Source: Actinomyces massiliensis 4401292
Lineage (GTDB): Bacteria > Actinomycetota > Actinomycetes > Actinomycetales > Actinomycetaceae
Assembly (NCBI RefSeq): GCF_000269805.1
Contig: NZ_JH711483.1
Span: forward strand, 227,261-291,260
Direction: 5' to 3'
Length of the DNA: 64,000 bases
The notes under the pieces were generated by a model. That model searched no databases. It was not told where the DNA came from and was given only the letters and a program-made list of their open reading frames with translations. Positions 18,419-27,856 of this stretch are shown here, piece after piece. Numbering within the stretch: position 1 is the stretch's first letter; every line of letters begins with the position of its first letter. Both the position numbers and the translations under genes were made by a program.

Positions 18419-19876
18419 TTACCCCATCTGCTCTTTCCATTCATCGATATCCTCGGCCCATGTGGTGGCGGGGTAGAACTGGAACTCGTTGTAGCACCCG
18501 TAGGCGTTGACGCCCAGCAGGGCGTCTTGCGGGTCGAAGGGGACCGCTCCCGCCTCGGTTCCCGAATCGGCCTCCCAGCAGATCAGTTCTTTCACTATCG
18601 CGTTGTCGGGGCTGTCTGTCGAGTCCTTTGTCACCTGCCCCCAGATCAACCCGCCGTGGACAGTGATCGCCATGACTCCACGATCGGCCAGCGTCTTCTC
18701 GGAAAGGACGGTTCCGGGATCTCCGAGCCTTCGGACATCGCGTCCGGAATTGTCCAAAGTTTTTGTCAGGATGAGGCCATCGATCAGCTTGGCGTCCTTC
18801 AGATCGAACTTGAGCTCATTCTGTGGAAGATCCTCGGTGAGTGCGGCGCTCTCGCCCGTATTCAGATTGAGAACGCTTATGATGTCTTCATCGGGCGATG
18901 TGTCATCATACTTATTGAGCGTATAAGCCCAGTCCTCGAATATCGTGATCAGAATCTGGTCGTCGGGAATGGTGATGGGGCTCCCATCCGACATGTGCGC
19001 AATATTCCTATCGACGTCTGGGTCGAGCGGAAATGAGGCGATACTTTCGGCGCCAAAGGGATGCAGGGCGTTCGGTTTTTCCTCGCCGAATACGGTGTGT
19101 GCGTCAAAACTGATCGTCATTGTCTTCGGATCGATGGCGGCCGCGACGTAGTTCTTCATGTCGATATTGGCATTGAAGGCGAAGAGGCAGCCGTTGCGCA
19201 TCCACAACAACTGATTCTCGGTGCCGAGGTCAGTCGCGGGCGCCTGCTCCGACAACGCGAGATCTCCGACGATACTGCCGTCGGAGAGGCGTATCTTGAG
19301 CAGATCGAGCTTGCCGTCCGACCTCAACGGCTCCGGGTCGTCCTGGGAGTCCGCGTCGGTGGCCTGGGAGATCTCGTAGCGCAGGGCGAGGGCGTAGACG
19401 TGCTCCTCGTCGAGCTCGTAGGCGACGACCGCCATATTCGTCCCCGGAGCCCCGACCGAATCGAGTTCGGCGGGTCCGGTCCTGGGGAAGGGCAGCGTGG
19501 TGGTGAAGGTGGAAAACTCGCCGGTGGCGGGGTCGACGGTGAGGACCCAGGCGGTGCCATCGGCCACCCCGACGTAACCGGTGGGCCCGAGGTCATGTAT
19601 CTCCGGGGTGGGCCGGGTGAACTCGATCGCCAGGTACTGGCCGCGCATGGCCCTGATGGACACTCCGGAGAAGCTGCTGCCGGACCACAGGGGCTCCGCG
19701 CTGAAGGCCGTGGGCAGGGCCTTCTCCGAGGGCGGCAGGTTGCTGCCGGTGCTGCTGTCCGAAGCGCTCGGCGAGGCGTCGGTGCGGGGCTTGAGCCATG
19801 AGCAGCCGCCCAGAAGCGCGGATGCTGCTGCGGATGCAGCGACGGGTGCGGCTAGGAGGAGGGAACGACGTCGCAT
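18419..19876 (-). CDS. Tat-type lipoprotein, paralogue 4 of 5 (divergent)
   Basis: Predicted exported lipoprotein of 485 residues, function unknown. The ATG at 19876 has GGAG about 8 nt upstream and gives RRSLL plus lipobox LGGC (Cys 25). It shares the overall plan of paralogues 1-3 (LDLLKIRLSDGSIVGDLALSE, a 'SFDAHTVFG' block, and a C-terminal FYPATTWAEDIDEW) but is clearly more distant and has its own C-terminal extension. Parts of its DNA (about 18600-19100) are more AT-rich than its neighbours, which may indicate different ancestry or relaxed codon use. Confidence 0.78.
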   Translation of the reverse strand: MRRRSLLLAAPVAASAAASALLGGCSWLKPRTDASPSASDSSTGSNLPPSEKALPTAFSAEPLWSGSSFSGVSIRAMRGQYLAIEFTRPTPEIHDLGPTGYVGVADGTAWVLTVDPATGEFSTFTTTLPFPRTGPAELDSVGAPGTNMAVVAYELDEEHVYALALRYEISQATDADSQDDPEPLRSDGKLDLLKIRLSDGSIVGDLALSEQAPATDLGTENQLLWMRNGCLFAFNANIDMKNYVAAAIDPKTMTISFDAHTVFGEEKPNALHPFGAESIASFPLDPDVDRNIAHMSDGSPITIPDDQILITIFEDWAYTLNKYDDTSPDEDIISVLNLNTGESAALTEDLPQNELKFDLKDAKLIDGLILTKTLDNSGRDVRRLGDPGTVLSEKTLADRGVMAITVHGGLIWGQVTKDSTDSPDNAIVKELICWEADSGTEAGAVPFDPQDALLGVNAYGCYNEFQFYPATTWAEDIDEWKEQMG

Positions 19877-20037
19877 TCGGAACTCCGGAAGGTCTGCTCA
19901 GGGCTGCAAGAAATACAATTCCATCCTCAAGCCGTGGAAGTAGCACCTGCCATGGGGACGACTCCCCATTTGTCCGGGCTCGCTCAGGTCCCCTCAGGTC
20001 TCCTCAAGTTCCCTCAGATTCGCTCAAGGCCTTTCGA

Positions 20038-21432
20038 TCAAGAGCGCCAGGCGGTCGCGGAATAGAACACCGAGCTGCCCGGATTGATGAACCGGCCGAT
20101 GCCCTCATGGGTGACCTCCAGGGTGCCCTCGCCGGCCTGGAAGGTCTCCGGCAGCGTTGCCTTTCCCAGCTCCTGTCCGGTCTGCAGGTCTGTCAAGGAC
20201 ACCTCCCCGGGCGTGGAGTCGATGATCGTGTACAGGACGTCGTCGTAGACCGCGGCCGCGGTCGGCAGGGGCCTGTCCGCGGACGTCCATGCCAGCGCGG
20301 CCTTGGAGTCCCCCAGCGGGCGGATGTCCACGGCGTCGTCGGAGCGGACCACCGTGTACCCGCCAGTGGCCCAGACCTTCGGCCGCGAGGCGACCGTGCC
20401 CGTGGGGATCGGATCGGCGGGCTCGATCTCCGCGCCCGTGCTGAGATCGACGATCTGCCATCGCTGCCACTGCGGAATGAGGCTGTAGACGGTCGTCCCG
20501 AAAAGGTGGCAGTCCCCGGTCTGGTACTGGCCCGCGACGGAGCCGTCTTTCAGGGAGATCGCGTCGTACGGCGGATCCGCGGGCGGGGCGCCCACCCGCT
20601 TGGAGGACATGCCGGCCAGGAGGTAGTCGCCGCTGAGGGCGGCCGGGCCGTAGACGGCGGGCTGCGGATCCTCGAGCAGCGTGCTCAGGTCCTCGGCGGA
20701 CAGAACCAGGACGCGGCACGGTCCCGACACCATGCCGGCGGCCAGTGATACGCGACTGGAGTCTGCGGAGACCGCGAGCTGCACATTGCCGATCGTGCTC
20801 TCGACCTCTGCGGGCATTGTCATGGACCTGGACGTGACGACTCGGCCCGCCTGAAGATCGATCTTCAGCACCGTCAGTTCCCAGGAGACCGCCTGGGCGG
20901 AGCCGGATCGCACGGTTGTCGTCGCGCTGTACGCGAAGACTCCGTCGGGGGCTGCTGTCGCGGCGTCATAGGCCAGCTGGCGCGTGGGGCCGACGGGCTC
21001 GCCGCCGGAGGGGAGGTCGGCGGCGGAGGCGATCTCGGAGAAGGACGGGGAGGAGCCCTCCGCCTGGAGCACACGGTATGTCCCGGTGGACAGGTCGCCG
21101 TACCACCAGGTCGGCGAGGAGCCGCGGAAGATGTAGCGGTCGGACAGCGACCACCAGGCGCCCTCGTCCGCGAGCATATCGACGTCGAGGGATGGTAGGC
21201 CCGGGCTGACCGAGAACTCCGTCGGCGCGGTGCGGGCCTCGGTGCTCGACGTCGGCTGCGGGGTCTCGGGACCCTGGGGAGCATCGGTCGAGTCGGTCGA
21301 TGCTGTCGATGTCGAGTCGGTCCCCTCCGGATCCGGGGACGGCTGCTCGCCGCCGAAGGGCTTGCAGGCCGATAGCAATGGGACCCCTGCCCCGAGAAGG
21401 GCTGAAGCCTGGAGGAGGGCGCGACGTCGCAT
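20038..21432 (-). CDS. Tat-type lipoprotein, paralogue 5 of 5 (divergent)
   Basis: Predicted exported lipoprotein of 464 residues, function unknown. Start taken at ATG 21432 because the product then begins MRRRALLQAS with lipobox LSAC (Cys 23); the ribosome binding sequence is weak and the frame is open to 21711. A Ser/Thr/Asp/Pro-rich linker follows the lipobox, then propeller-like repeats (LAVSADSSRVSLAAG, LVLSAEDLSTLLED, 'GEVSLTDLQTGQELG'), ending FYSATAWRS like the other family members. It is the first gene of the minus-strand run. The 268 nt upstream contain 9-bp repeats (cacagcctg type) but no recognised gene. Confidence 0.78.
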   Translation of the reverse strand: MRRRALLQASALLGAGVPLLSACKPFGGEQPSPDPEGTDSTSTASTDSTDAPQGPETPQPTSSTEARTAPTEFSVSPGLPSLDVDMLADEGAWWSLSDRYIFRGSSPTWWYGDLSTGTYRVLQAEGSSPSFSEIASAADLPSGGEPVGPTRQLAYDAATAAPDGVFAYSATTTVRSGSAQAVSWELTVLKIDLQAGRVVTSRSMTMPAEVESTIGNVQLAVSADSSRVSLAAGMVSGPCRVLVLSAEDLSTLLEDPQPAVYGPAALSGDYLLAGMSSKRVGAPPADPPYDAISLKDGSVAGQYQTGDCHLFGTTVYSLIPQWQRWQIVDLSTGAEIEPADPIPTGTVASRPKVWATGGYTVVRSDDAVDIRPLGDSKAALAWTSADRPLPTAAAVYDDVLYTIIDSTPGEVSLTDLQTGQELGKATLPETFQAGEGTLEVTHEGIGRFINPGSSVFYSATAWRS

Positions 21433-21701
21433 GAGGTGCTCTATTCTGTACTGCCGGGCTGCTGGGGTGCTGCGGCTTGGCTCTGGGATGCTCTGGGGTT
21501 CGGGGCGGTGTCGGCCGGCACAGCCGGCACAGCCTGCGTGGTCGGCACAGCCTGCATATGGTAGCGCTTCCATCCTGAGGGCATGTGTCCGACGCCATGA
21601 AGAGGCGGCGCCCGTGCCACCTAGACTTGCGCGGGCGGGCGGGCGCCGGCGTCGTTCGGCCTGCCTCATCTCATCCCACCGCCGACAGAAATGAAAGAGC
21701 A

Positions 21702-23189
21702 GTGAACGCACGTCCTCTCAATGTCGCCGTCATTGGAGCCGGTCCCGCGGGCATCTACGCCTCGGACATCCTCTCGAAGTCGGGCATGGAGGTCTGTATC
21801 GACCTGTTCGAGCAGCTGCCCGCCCCCTACGGGCTGGTGCGCTACGGCGTGGCCCCCGACCATCCGCGCATCAAGCAGATCATCGTGGCCCTCTACAAGA
21901 TCCTTCAGCGCGGCGATATCCGCCTCATCGGCAACGTGGAGGTGGGCCGCGACATCTCGGTGGCCGAGCTCCACGAGCACTACGACGCCATCATCTTCTC
22001 CACCGGCGCGGACACCGACGCCCCCCTGGACATCCCCGGCGTGGACGCCCCCGAGTGCCACGGCGGCGCCGACTTCGTCTCCTGGTACGACGGCCACCCC
22101 GACCACCCGCGCACCTGGGACCTGAGCGCCAAGGAGGTCGCCGTCATCGGCGTGGGCAACGTGGCCCTGGACATCGCCCGCGTCCTGGCCAAGCACCCCG
22201 CGGACCTCATGACCACCGAGATCCCCGCCAACGTCGCCGCCGTCCTGGCCGAGTCCCCCGTCACAGACGTGCACGTCTTCGGCCGCCGCGGCCCCGCCCA
22301 GGTGAAGTTCACCCCCCTGGAGCTGCGCGAGCTCGGCAAGCAGCCCGACGTCGACGTCCTCGTGGACGAGGAGGACTTCGAGTACGACGAGGGCTCCCAG
22401 GCTGCCCTGGCCGCCTCCAACCAGCAGCGCCAGGTGGTCAAGGCCCTCGAGGGCTACGCCATGCAGGAGCCGGAGGACCTCACCGCCTCCCACCGCATCC
22501 ACATCCACCTCTTCCAGGCTCCCGCGGCCGTCCTGACCGACGACGACGGCCACGTGCGCGCCCTGCGCACCGAGCGCACCCGCCTGACCGGGGACGGCAA
22601 CGTCACCGGCACCGGCGAGTACCGCGACTGGCCGGTCCAGGCCGTCTACCGCGCCGTCGGCTACGCCTCCAGCCCGATCGAGGGCCTGCCCTTCGATGCC
22701 GAGCGCCATGTCGTGCCCAACGAGGGCGGGCGCGTGCTCGGCGAGGATGGCGAGCCCCTGACCGGCATCTACGCCACCGGCTGGATCCGTCGCGGCCCGG
22801 TCGGACTGATCGGCTCCACCAAGTCCGACGCGCAGGAGACCATCGCCAATCTCGTCTCCGACGCCAGTGCCGGTCTCCTGCACGCCAAGACTCAGGACGA
22901 GGCGCAGGTCGGACATGACGCCCTCATCGCCCTGCTGGAGTCGCGCGGCATCCCCTTCACCACCTGGGAGGGCTGGGAGCTGCTGGACGCCTACGAGCGC
23001 GAGCTCGGCGAGCATTTTGGCGAGGTCGAGGTCACCGGCGGGGCGTCCAAGTCGCGCGAGCGCGTCAAGGTCGTCTCCCGCGGGGCCATGACCGCCATCT
23101 CCCGCTCCACCGAGGTGCCCGTCGACCTCATCGGTCAGCCCGAGGTCGACCGCGTGCCCGAGCGCGTCGCCGACCGCCTGAAGGGCTGA
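21702..23189 (+). CDS. fprA: Ferredoxin/flavodoxin-NADP+ reductase (adrenodoxin-reductase type)
   Basis: FAD enzyme transferring electrons between NADPH and ferredoxin. The N-terminus has the FAD-binding VIGAGPAGIYASDIL (about residues 9-23) followed by GLVRYGVAPDHP, and the NADPH-binding VIGVGNVALDIAR lies at about residue 150. The FGRRGPAQVKFTPLELREL and GWIRRGPVGLIGSTKSDAQET blocks are typical of the FprA family. The C-terminus has the added ~60-residue segment common in actinobacterial forms. GTG 21702 is chosen because homology starts there; upstream in-frame codons look non-coding. Confidence 0.92.
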   Translation: MNARPLNVAVIGAGPAGIYASDILSKSGMEVCIDLFEQLPAPYGLVRYGVAPDHPRIKQIIVALYKILQRGDIRLIGNVEVGRDISVAELHEHYDAIIFSTGADTDAPLDIPGVDAPECHGGADFVSWYDGHPDHPRTWDLSAKEVAVIGVGNVALDIARVLAKHPADLMTTEIPANVAAVLAESPVTDVHVFGRRGPAQVKFTPLELRELGKQPDVDVLVDEEDFEYDEGSQAALAASNQQRQVVKALEGYAMQEPEDLTASHRIHIHLFQAPAAVLTDDDGHVRALRTERTRLTGDGNVTGTGEYRDWPVQAVYRAVGYASSPIEGLPFDAERHVVPNEGGRVLGEDGEPLTGIYATGWIRRGPVGLIGSTKSDAQETIANLVSDASAGLLHAKTQDEAQVGHDALIALLESRGIPFTTWEGWELLDAYERELGEHFGEVEVTGGASKSRERVKVVSRGAMTAISRSTEVPVDLIGQPEVDRVPERVADRLKG

Positions 23190-23399
23190 CCGCCTGAGGG
23201 GGGGGCTGACGGACTGATGCTCAACGAGGGCCTGCCCCGGCTCCCGGCCGCTGCGCGCCGGCGATCCGGTTCGGCTCGTGCCCGATGCATTCCTGCGGTC
23301 CTGCTGTAGAACCGCTTACGACCCGCCCACAATCTGCCCACGACTTGCTCGTGCCCGCCACTACCCGTCACATACCAAGCCCGCCACGGAGGTAGAACC

Positions 23400-24515
23400 A
23401 TGCGAGTCGGTGTTCCCACCGAGATCAAGGACAACGAGTTCCGCGTCGCCATCACGCCCGCCGGCGTCCACGCGCTCACCCGGCGCGGGCACACCGTGAC
23501 CGTTCAGTCGGGTGCCGGCGTGGGTGCCGCCATCCCCGATGACGACTACATCGCCGCCGGCGCCGCCATCACCGACGACGTGCCCGCCCTGTGGGCCGAC
23601 TCCGAGATGGTGCTCAAGGTCAAGGAGCCGATCGCCGAGGAGTACTCCTTCCTGCGCCCCGATCTGCTCCTGTTCACCTACCTCCACCTGGCCGCGGACC
23701 GGCCCCTGACCGAGGAGCTCATCGCCAAGCGGGTCACCTCCATCGCCTACGAGACCGTGGCGACCGCCTCCGGCGCCCTGCCGCTGTTGGCGCCCATGTC
23801 CGAGATCGCCGGCCGGCTGGCCGCCCAGGTGGGTGCGGACGCCCTGCTGCGCCCCCACGGCGGGGCCGGGGTCCTGCTGGGCGGGGCCGCCGGAGTGCGG
23901 CGCGGGGACGTCGTCGTCCTGGGCGGTGGGACCGCCGGCCTGGCGGCGGCGCGGGTGGCCGCGGGCATGGGGGCGAACGTCACCGTCTTCGACATCGACC
24001 CCGAGCGCATGCGCCGCATCGAGGAGGTCCACGGCGGGGCCATCCGCACCCGCTTCTCCACCGAACTCGATGTGGCGCGCGCCTGCGCCGAGGCGGATCT
24101 GGTCATCGGCGCGGTCCTCGTGGCCGGGGCGCGCGCCCCGCGCCTGGTCACGCGCCAGACGGTCGAGGCCATGCGGCCGGGCAGTGCGCTGGTGGACATC
24201 GCCATCGACCAGGGCGGATGCTTCGAGGACTCCCGCCCCACCACCCACTCCGAGCCCACCTTCGAGGTGGACGGCAAGGTCTTCTACTGCGTGGCCAATA
24301 TGCCCGGCGCCGTGCCGCACACCTCCACCTATGCGCTGACCAACGCGACGCTTCCCTACGCCCTGGCCCTGGCCGACGACGGCTGGCGCGGCGCCTGCCG
24401 GGCGAGCGAGGAGCTGGCCCGGGGCCTGAGCACCCATGACGGTGCACTGTACACCGCCGGCGTGGGCGAGGCCCTGAGGATTCCGGCGGCCGACGTCGCC
24501 GACCTGCTTGCCTGA
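23400..24515 (+). CDS. ald: Alanine dehydrogenase
   Basis: NAD-dependent enzyme interconverting L-alanine and pyruvate plus ammonia. The 371-residue protein has the family start MRVGVPTEIKDNEFRVAITP, the substrate-site Lys in VLKVKEP (about residue 75), His in FTYLHLA (about residue 96), and the nucleotide-binding VVVLGGGTAGLAAARVAAGMG. GGAGG lies 5 nt before the ATG. It is monocistronic as far as can be seen; the 210 nt upstream contain no gene. Confidence 0.95.
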   Translation: MRVGVPTEIKDNEFRVAITPAGVHALTRRGHTVTVQSGAGVGAAIPDDDYIAAGAAITDDVPALWADSEMVLKVKEPIAEEYSFLRPDLLLFTYLHLAADRPLTEELIAKRVTSIAYETVATASGALPLLAPMSEIAGRLAAQVGADALLRPHGGAGVLLGGAAGVRRGDVVVLGGGTAGLAAARVAAGMGANVTVFDIDPERMRRIEEVHGGAIRTRFSTELDVARACAEADLVIGAVLVAGARAPRLVTRQTVEAMRPGSALVDIAIDQGGCFEDSRPTTHSEPTFEVDGKVFYCVANMPGAVPHTSTYALTNATLPYALALADDGWRGACRASEELARGLSTHDGALYTAGVGEALRIPAADVADLLA

Positions 24516-24563
24516 GGATCTCCTTCGTATGGACCGACGGCGGCCCCGGGGAGGTTGAGATCG

Positions 24564-24840
24564 TTGACTACCACGACTACCGCCGAGGGCGTTGACAGGA
24601 TCGAGCCGATTCACCCGGGTGAGGTCCTCGTGGAGGACGTCATCAAGGGTTCGGCATCACGCCGCACAGGGGCGCCGTCGCCATTCGGGGCCCCGCCGCG
24701 CCGCATCGATGAGACGTCCATGGGGCAGGCGCATCTCGGCGGATACCGCTCTGCGGCCCGGCAGGTATGTCGGCACAACGGCGCAGTTCTGGCTTAATTC
24801 TGGCTTAATCTGCAGAGTCAGCGCGATCGTGACGCCCGGG
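24564..24840 (+). pseudogene. higA: HigA-type antitoxin, heavily frameshifted
   Basis: Remnant of a HigA/VapI-family antitoxin. A TTG at 24564 with GGGGAGG upstream starts a frame reading ...RIEPIHPGEVLVEDVI, the HigA N-terminus. Later family blocks appear in other frames: GITPHRGAVAIRGP, APPRRIDE, then RISADTALRPGRYVGTTAQFWLN. An 11-bp direct duplication (TTCTGGCTTAA at 24787-24797 and 24798-24808) shifts the end; removing one copy restores FWLNLQSQRDRD. At least three indels are needed, so it is a true wreck. No higB toxin is visible beside it. Confidence 0.75.
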
Positions 24841-24944
24841 TGCCCCTGCCCGGAAACAGTCGTCTGGTGGACGTCGGCCACGCCCGCCATGTAGTTGTAG
24901 TGAGGAGGGCGGCCTCGACCCAGCGCACGCACAGCCAGTGTCCA

Positions 24945-24950
24945 TACACT
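24945..24950 (+). promoter_or_regulatory. -10 element of a leaderless htpX promoter
   Basis: TACACT ends 7 nt before ATG 24958 and there is no ribosome binding sequence, so the mRNA probably begins at the start codon. Confidence 0.45.
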
Positions 24951-24957
24951 GCCTCCC

Positions 24958-25821
24958 ATGACAGGCGCCAACCATCACAACGGGCTCAAGACCGCCATCC
25001 TCATGGGCGGTCTGTGGAGCCTGCTCCTCCTGTTCGGCTGGATGCTCGCCAAGGGCACCGGCTCCGCGATCTGGCTGTTCATCATGCCGCTCATCGGCAT
25101 TGCCCAGACCGCCTACTCCTACTGGAACTCGGACAAGCTCGCCGTGCGCTCCATGGGCGCCATCGAGGTCACCGAGGCCCAGCAGCCCACCATGTACGCG
25201 GTCGTGCGCGAGTTGTCGGCGGCCTCCGGCCAGCCCATGCCGCGCCTGTACGTGGCCCCGACCATGAGTCCCAACGCCTTCGCCACCGGACGCGATCCGG
25301 CCCATGCCGCTGTGTGCTGCACTCAGGGCATCCTTCAGCTCCTCAATGAGCGCGAGCTGCGCGGGGTGCTGGGGCATGAGCTCTCGCACGTCTACAACCG
25401 CGACATTCTCACCGGCTCCGTCGCCGCGGGCATCGCCGGAGTCATCTCCTCGATCTCCATGATGGTCATGTGGTTCGGCGGCGGGCGGGATCGACGCGAG
25501 GGCAACGGCCTGCTCGTGCTGCTCATGGCGCTCCTGGCCCCGCTGGCCGCCAGCGTCACCCAGTTCGCCATCTCGCGCACCCGCGAGTACGACGCCGACC
25601 ACGACGGCGCCGTCCTGACCCACGACCCGCTCGCCCTGGCCAGTGCTTTGAGCAAGTTGGAGTCGGGCGTCTCGCGCGTGCCCATGGGGCAGGACCCGAG
25701 GGTAGAGCCGGTCTCCGCCATGATGATCGCCAACCCCTTCGGGCGGGTCCGCAACCTCTTCTCCACTCACCCTCCCATGGACCAGCGGATCGCCCGCCTG
25801 GAGCAGATGGCGGGTTACTGA
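24958..25821 (+). CDS. htpX: HtpX-like M48 zinc metalloprotease
   Basis: Membrane-embedded protease that degrades damaged membrane proteins, with its active site at the cytoplasmic face. The 287-residue protein has two N-terminal helices (about residues 12-50), the zinc motif HELSH at residues 140-144, two more helices, and a third ligand glutamate in SRTREYDADHDG near residue 209. The C-terminal STHPPMDQRIARLEQM is typical of HtpX. It follows the higA remnant and is followed after 19 nt by the kinase/APH fusion. Confidence 0.93.
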   Translation: MTGANHHNGLKTAILMGGLWSLLLLFGWMLAKGTGSAIWLFIMPLIGIAQTAYSYWNSDKLAVRSMGAIEVTEAQQPTMYAVVRELSAASGQPMPRLYVAPTMSPNAFATGRDPAHAAVCCTQGILQLLNERELRGVLGHELSHVYNRDILTGSVAAGIAGVISSISMMVMWFGGGRDRREGNGLLVLLMALLAPLAASVTQFAISRTREYDADHDGAVLTHDPLALASALSKLESGVSRVPMGQDPRVEPVSAMMIANPFGRVRNLFSTHPPMDQRIARLEQMAGY

Positions 25822-25840
25822 CGCCGGCGGGCCGCTGCGC

Positions 25841-27829
25841 ATGACGGAGTACGCGAACCCTGATGGCCGGTCCTGCGGGAGCGGACGGCGACCGCTGCTG
25901 GTGGTGGTCGGCGGCCTGCCCGCAGTGGGCAAGACCGCCGTCTGCCGCGCTCTGCTGGGGGAACGGCCCATGACGCCGCCCATGACCTGGTTGCGCGTGG
26001 ACTCCATTGAGCAGGCCCTGCGCCGCAGCGGGGAGATGGCTCCGGACATGCCCGGGGGAGCGGGCTACTACGCGGCTGCAGCCGTGGCCGGCGACGTCCT
26101 GTCCACCGGCGGCGACGTCCTGGTCGAGTGCGTCAATCCTCTGCCGATCACCCGGAGACTCTGGGAGCGGACGGCGGTCGATGCTGGTTCCCGCCTCCTG
26201 CAGGTCGAACTCGTCTGCTCCGACCGGGATGAGCACCGTCGCCGCGTCGAGCAGCGGGTCAGCGATATCGAGGGTCTGGTCCTGCCGGACTGGCGGGACG
26301 TGCTCCAGTGCGACTACGCGCCCTGGCCCGAGGCCGACCTCAGACTGGATACGGGTCGTCTTGAGGTGACCGGCGCCGCCGAGCTCATCGCCCGCGCCTG
26401 CAGTTCCTCGGTGAGCGCTGCTCGGCTCGTCCGGGAATGCTCGGCAGACGTCCGGGGTCCCCTGGGAGAGGGGGCCCGAGGATCCGCTTGTCCCGCCCGG
26501 GATTCCGCGCCGGACGGCGCTGAACTGGTCGACCTTGACGACGTCGCCGGCCGCCTGCGCGCCGCCGCCGAAGCCGGCCGCATCCGCGGCGTGCCGCCGG
26601 GGCCGGTTCGGTTGCGACGGCTCGGAGCCGGGGAGAGCTACGCGGCCTGGCTGCTGTGCAGTGGGAACAAGGAGCGCGTGGTGCGCATACCGCGTCGTCC
26701 GCTCGACCAGCTGCCCCGGTCCATGGCCGCCGAGTTCGCCGCCCTCGAGCAGGTTCCGCCGGATCTGGGCGCCAGCGCCGTTGCCATTGCCCTGGAGACC
26801 GGCTCCGGCGGCATCGGCGGTCCAGACGGCTCTGGCGGTCCAGACGGCGCTGACGATTCCAGCGGCATCGGTGATGATGACTGCCCAGGCGGCCCTGGCG
26901 GTCCAGGCAGCCCTGATGGCCCTGGCGTTTCAGACAGCCCTGGCGGCCCTGGCAGCACTGGTGGCTCCGGCGGCCCTGGCGGCCCTGGCGGCCCTGGCGT
27001 TTCAGACATCCCTAGCGGTCCAGACTGCCCAGGTAACCCCCTGGGAATCCCTTACATGGTGACCACCTACGTTCCTGGGCGAGTCCTGGCCCCCGGCGAC
27101 TGGAGGCCGGAGTTCGCCGCGCCGCTCGCGGCGCAGATCGCCCGCCTTCACCTGGCCCTGAGCACAGTGTCCGGTGAGTCGGCCTTGCCCGGTGCTCCGA
27201 CGCAGCTGCCCACCGCCTCCCAGGAGGGGGAGACGCTGCTGTCCTGGTGGCGCGAGCACCACCCGCGCACCCTGCTCGATCCGCGGGTCGTCGCGCTCCT
27301 GGATCCGTGGCGACGGGCGCTGGGGCGTTTCGATCACGCCTTCGAGGGCGCCCTGACTCATCCGCTCATTCACGGGGACGCGGTCCTGACCAACATCGTC
27401 TTCGACGCCGCCGGGGTGCCCCGGCTCATCGACTTCGAGTGGGCGGGACCCGGCGATCCGGCCAAGGATCTGGCCCTCATCGGCGGTGCGATCACTGGTG
27501 GCCCGTGGTACGCGCCCATGGAGCGCACTGAGGTCACCGCCTTCGTGTCTGAATATGCTCGATGCGTGCAGCGTTTGAGCGAGGAGTCGGCTCAGACGGG
27601 CGCGGTTCCACAGGCGCGCTCGTACTCCGGCGACCCGATGGTTTGGCGGCCCGACGCGCACGCCACCGATCCGCAGGCGCTTCTGGCCAGACGCGACGCC
27701 TGGGAACTGCTCGACCGCCTGCCCAATCTCCTGTACTGCCTCAGCCGCGCCGAGGAGAGCCCGTGGCATGCGCGCTGGGCCGATGACCTGTCTACGGGCC
27801 TGAGCGCAGCTCTCACCGCTGACGGTTAG
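25841..27829 (+). CDS. Fusion: P-loop (zeta-toxin/kinase-like) domain + aminoglycoside-phosphotransferase-like kinase
   Basis: A 662-residue two-domain protein. Residues about 18-190 form a P-loop kinase domain ([19 protein letters not shown], Walker A at 24-32). Residues about 240-650 form a protein-kinase-fold APH/choline-kinase-like domain: [20 protein letters not shown], hinge-like [10 protein letters not shown] near 405, catalytic loop [13 protein letters not shown] (His 511, Asp 513) and metal-binding [16 protein letters not shown] (Asp 531). Between the APH lobes, residues about 320-395 are a Gly/Pro/Asp/Ser-rich collagen-like insert encoded by 9-bp tandem repeats. The substrate is unknown; small-molecule phosphorylation is a family-based inference. 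A perfect 31-bp inverted repeat lies downstream. Confidence 0.75.
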   Translation: MTEYANPDGRSCGSGRRPLLVVVGGLPAVGKTAVCRALLGERPMTPPMTWLRVDSIEQALRRSGEMAPDMPGGAGYYAAAAVAGDVLSTGGDVLVECVNPLPITRRLWERTAVDAGSRLLQVELVCSDRDEHRRRVEQRVSDIEGLVLPDWRDVLQCDYAPWPEADLRLDTGRLEVTGAAELIARACSSSVSAARLVRECSADVRGPLGEGARGSACPARDSAPDGAELVDLDDVAGRLRAAAEAGRIRGVPPGPVRLRRLGAGESYAAWLLCSGNKERVVRIPRRPLDQLPRSMAAEFAALEQVPPDLGASAVAIALETGSGGIGGPDGSGGPDGADDSSGIGDDDCPGGPGGPGSPDGPGVSDSPGGPGSTGGSGGPGGPGGPGVSDIPSGPDCPGNPLGIPYMVTTYVPGRVLAPGDWRPEFAAPLAAQIARLHLALSTVSGESALPGAPTQLPTASQEGETLLSWWREHHPRTLLDPRVVALLDPWRRALGRFDHAFEGALTHPLIHGDAVLTNIVFDAAGVPRLIDFEWAGPGDPAKDLALIGGAITGGPWYAPMERTEVTAFVSEYARCVQRLSEESAQTGAVPQARSYSGDPMVWRPDAHATDPQALLARRDAWELLDRLPNLLYCLSRAEESPWHARWADDLSTGLSAALTADG

Positions 27830-27856
27830 CGCCGGCGTCCGGCAAAGGGGACGCGT

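Noticed and set aside
12634-21432. The lipoprotein cluster as a mobile element or genomic island with ends
   Set aside because: No transposase, integrase, terminal repeats or tRNA junction is present; tandem duplication explains it better.
21585-21701. Longer N-terminus for FprA starting at 21585
   Set aside because: The extra codons are Arg/Pro-rich without homology, and the FAD-binding motif sits at the usual distance from GTG 21702.
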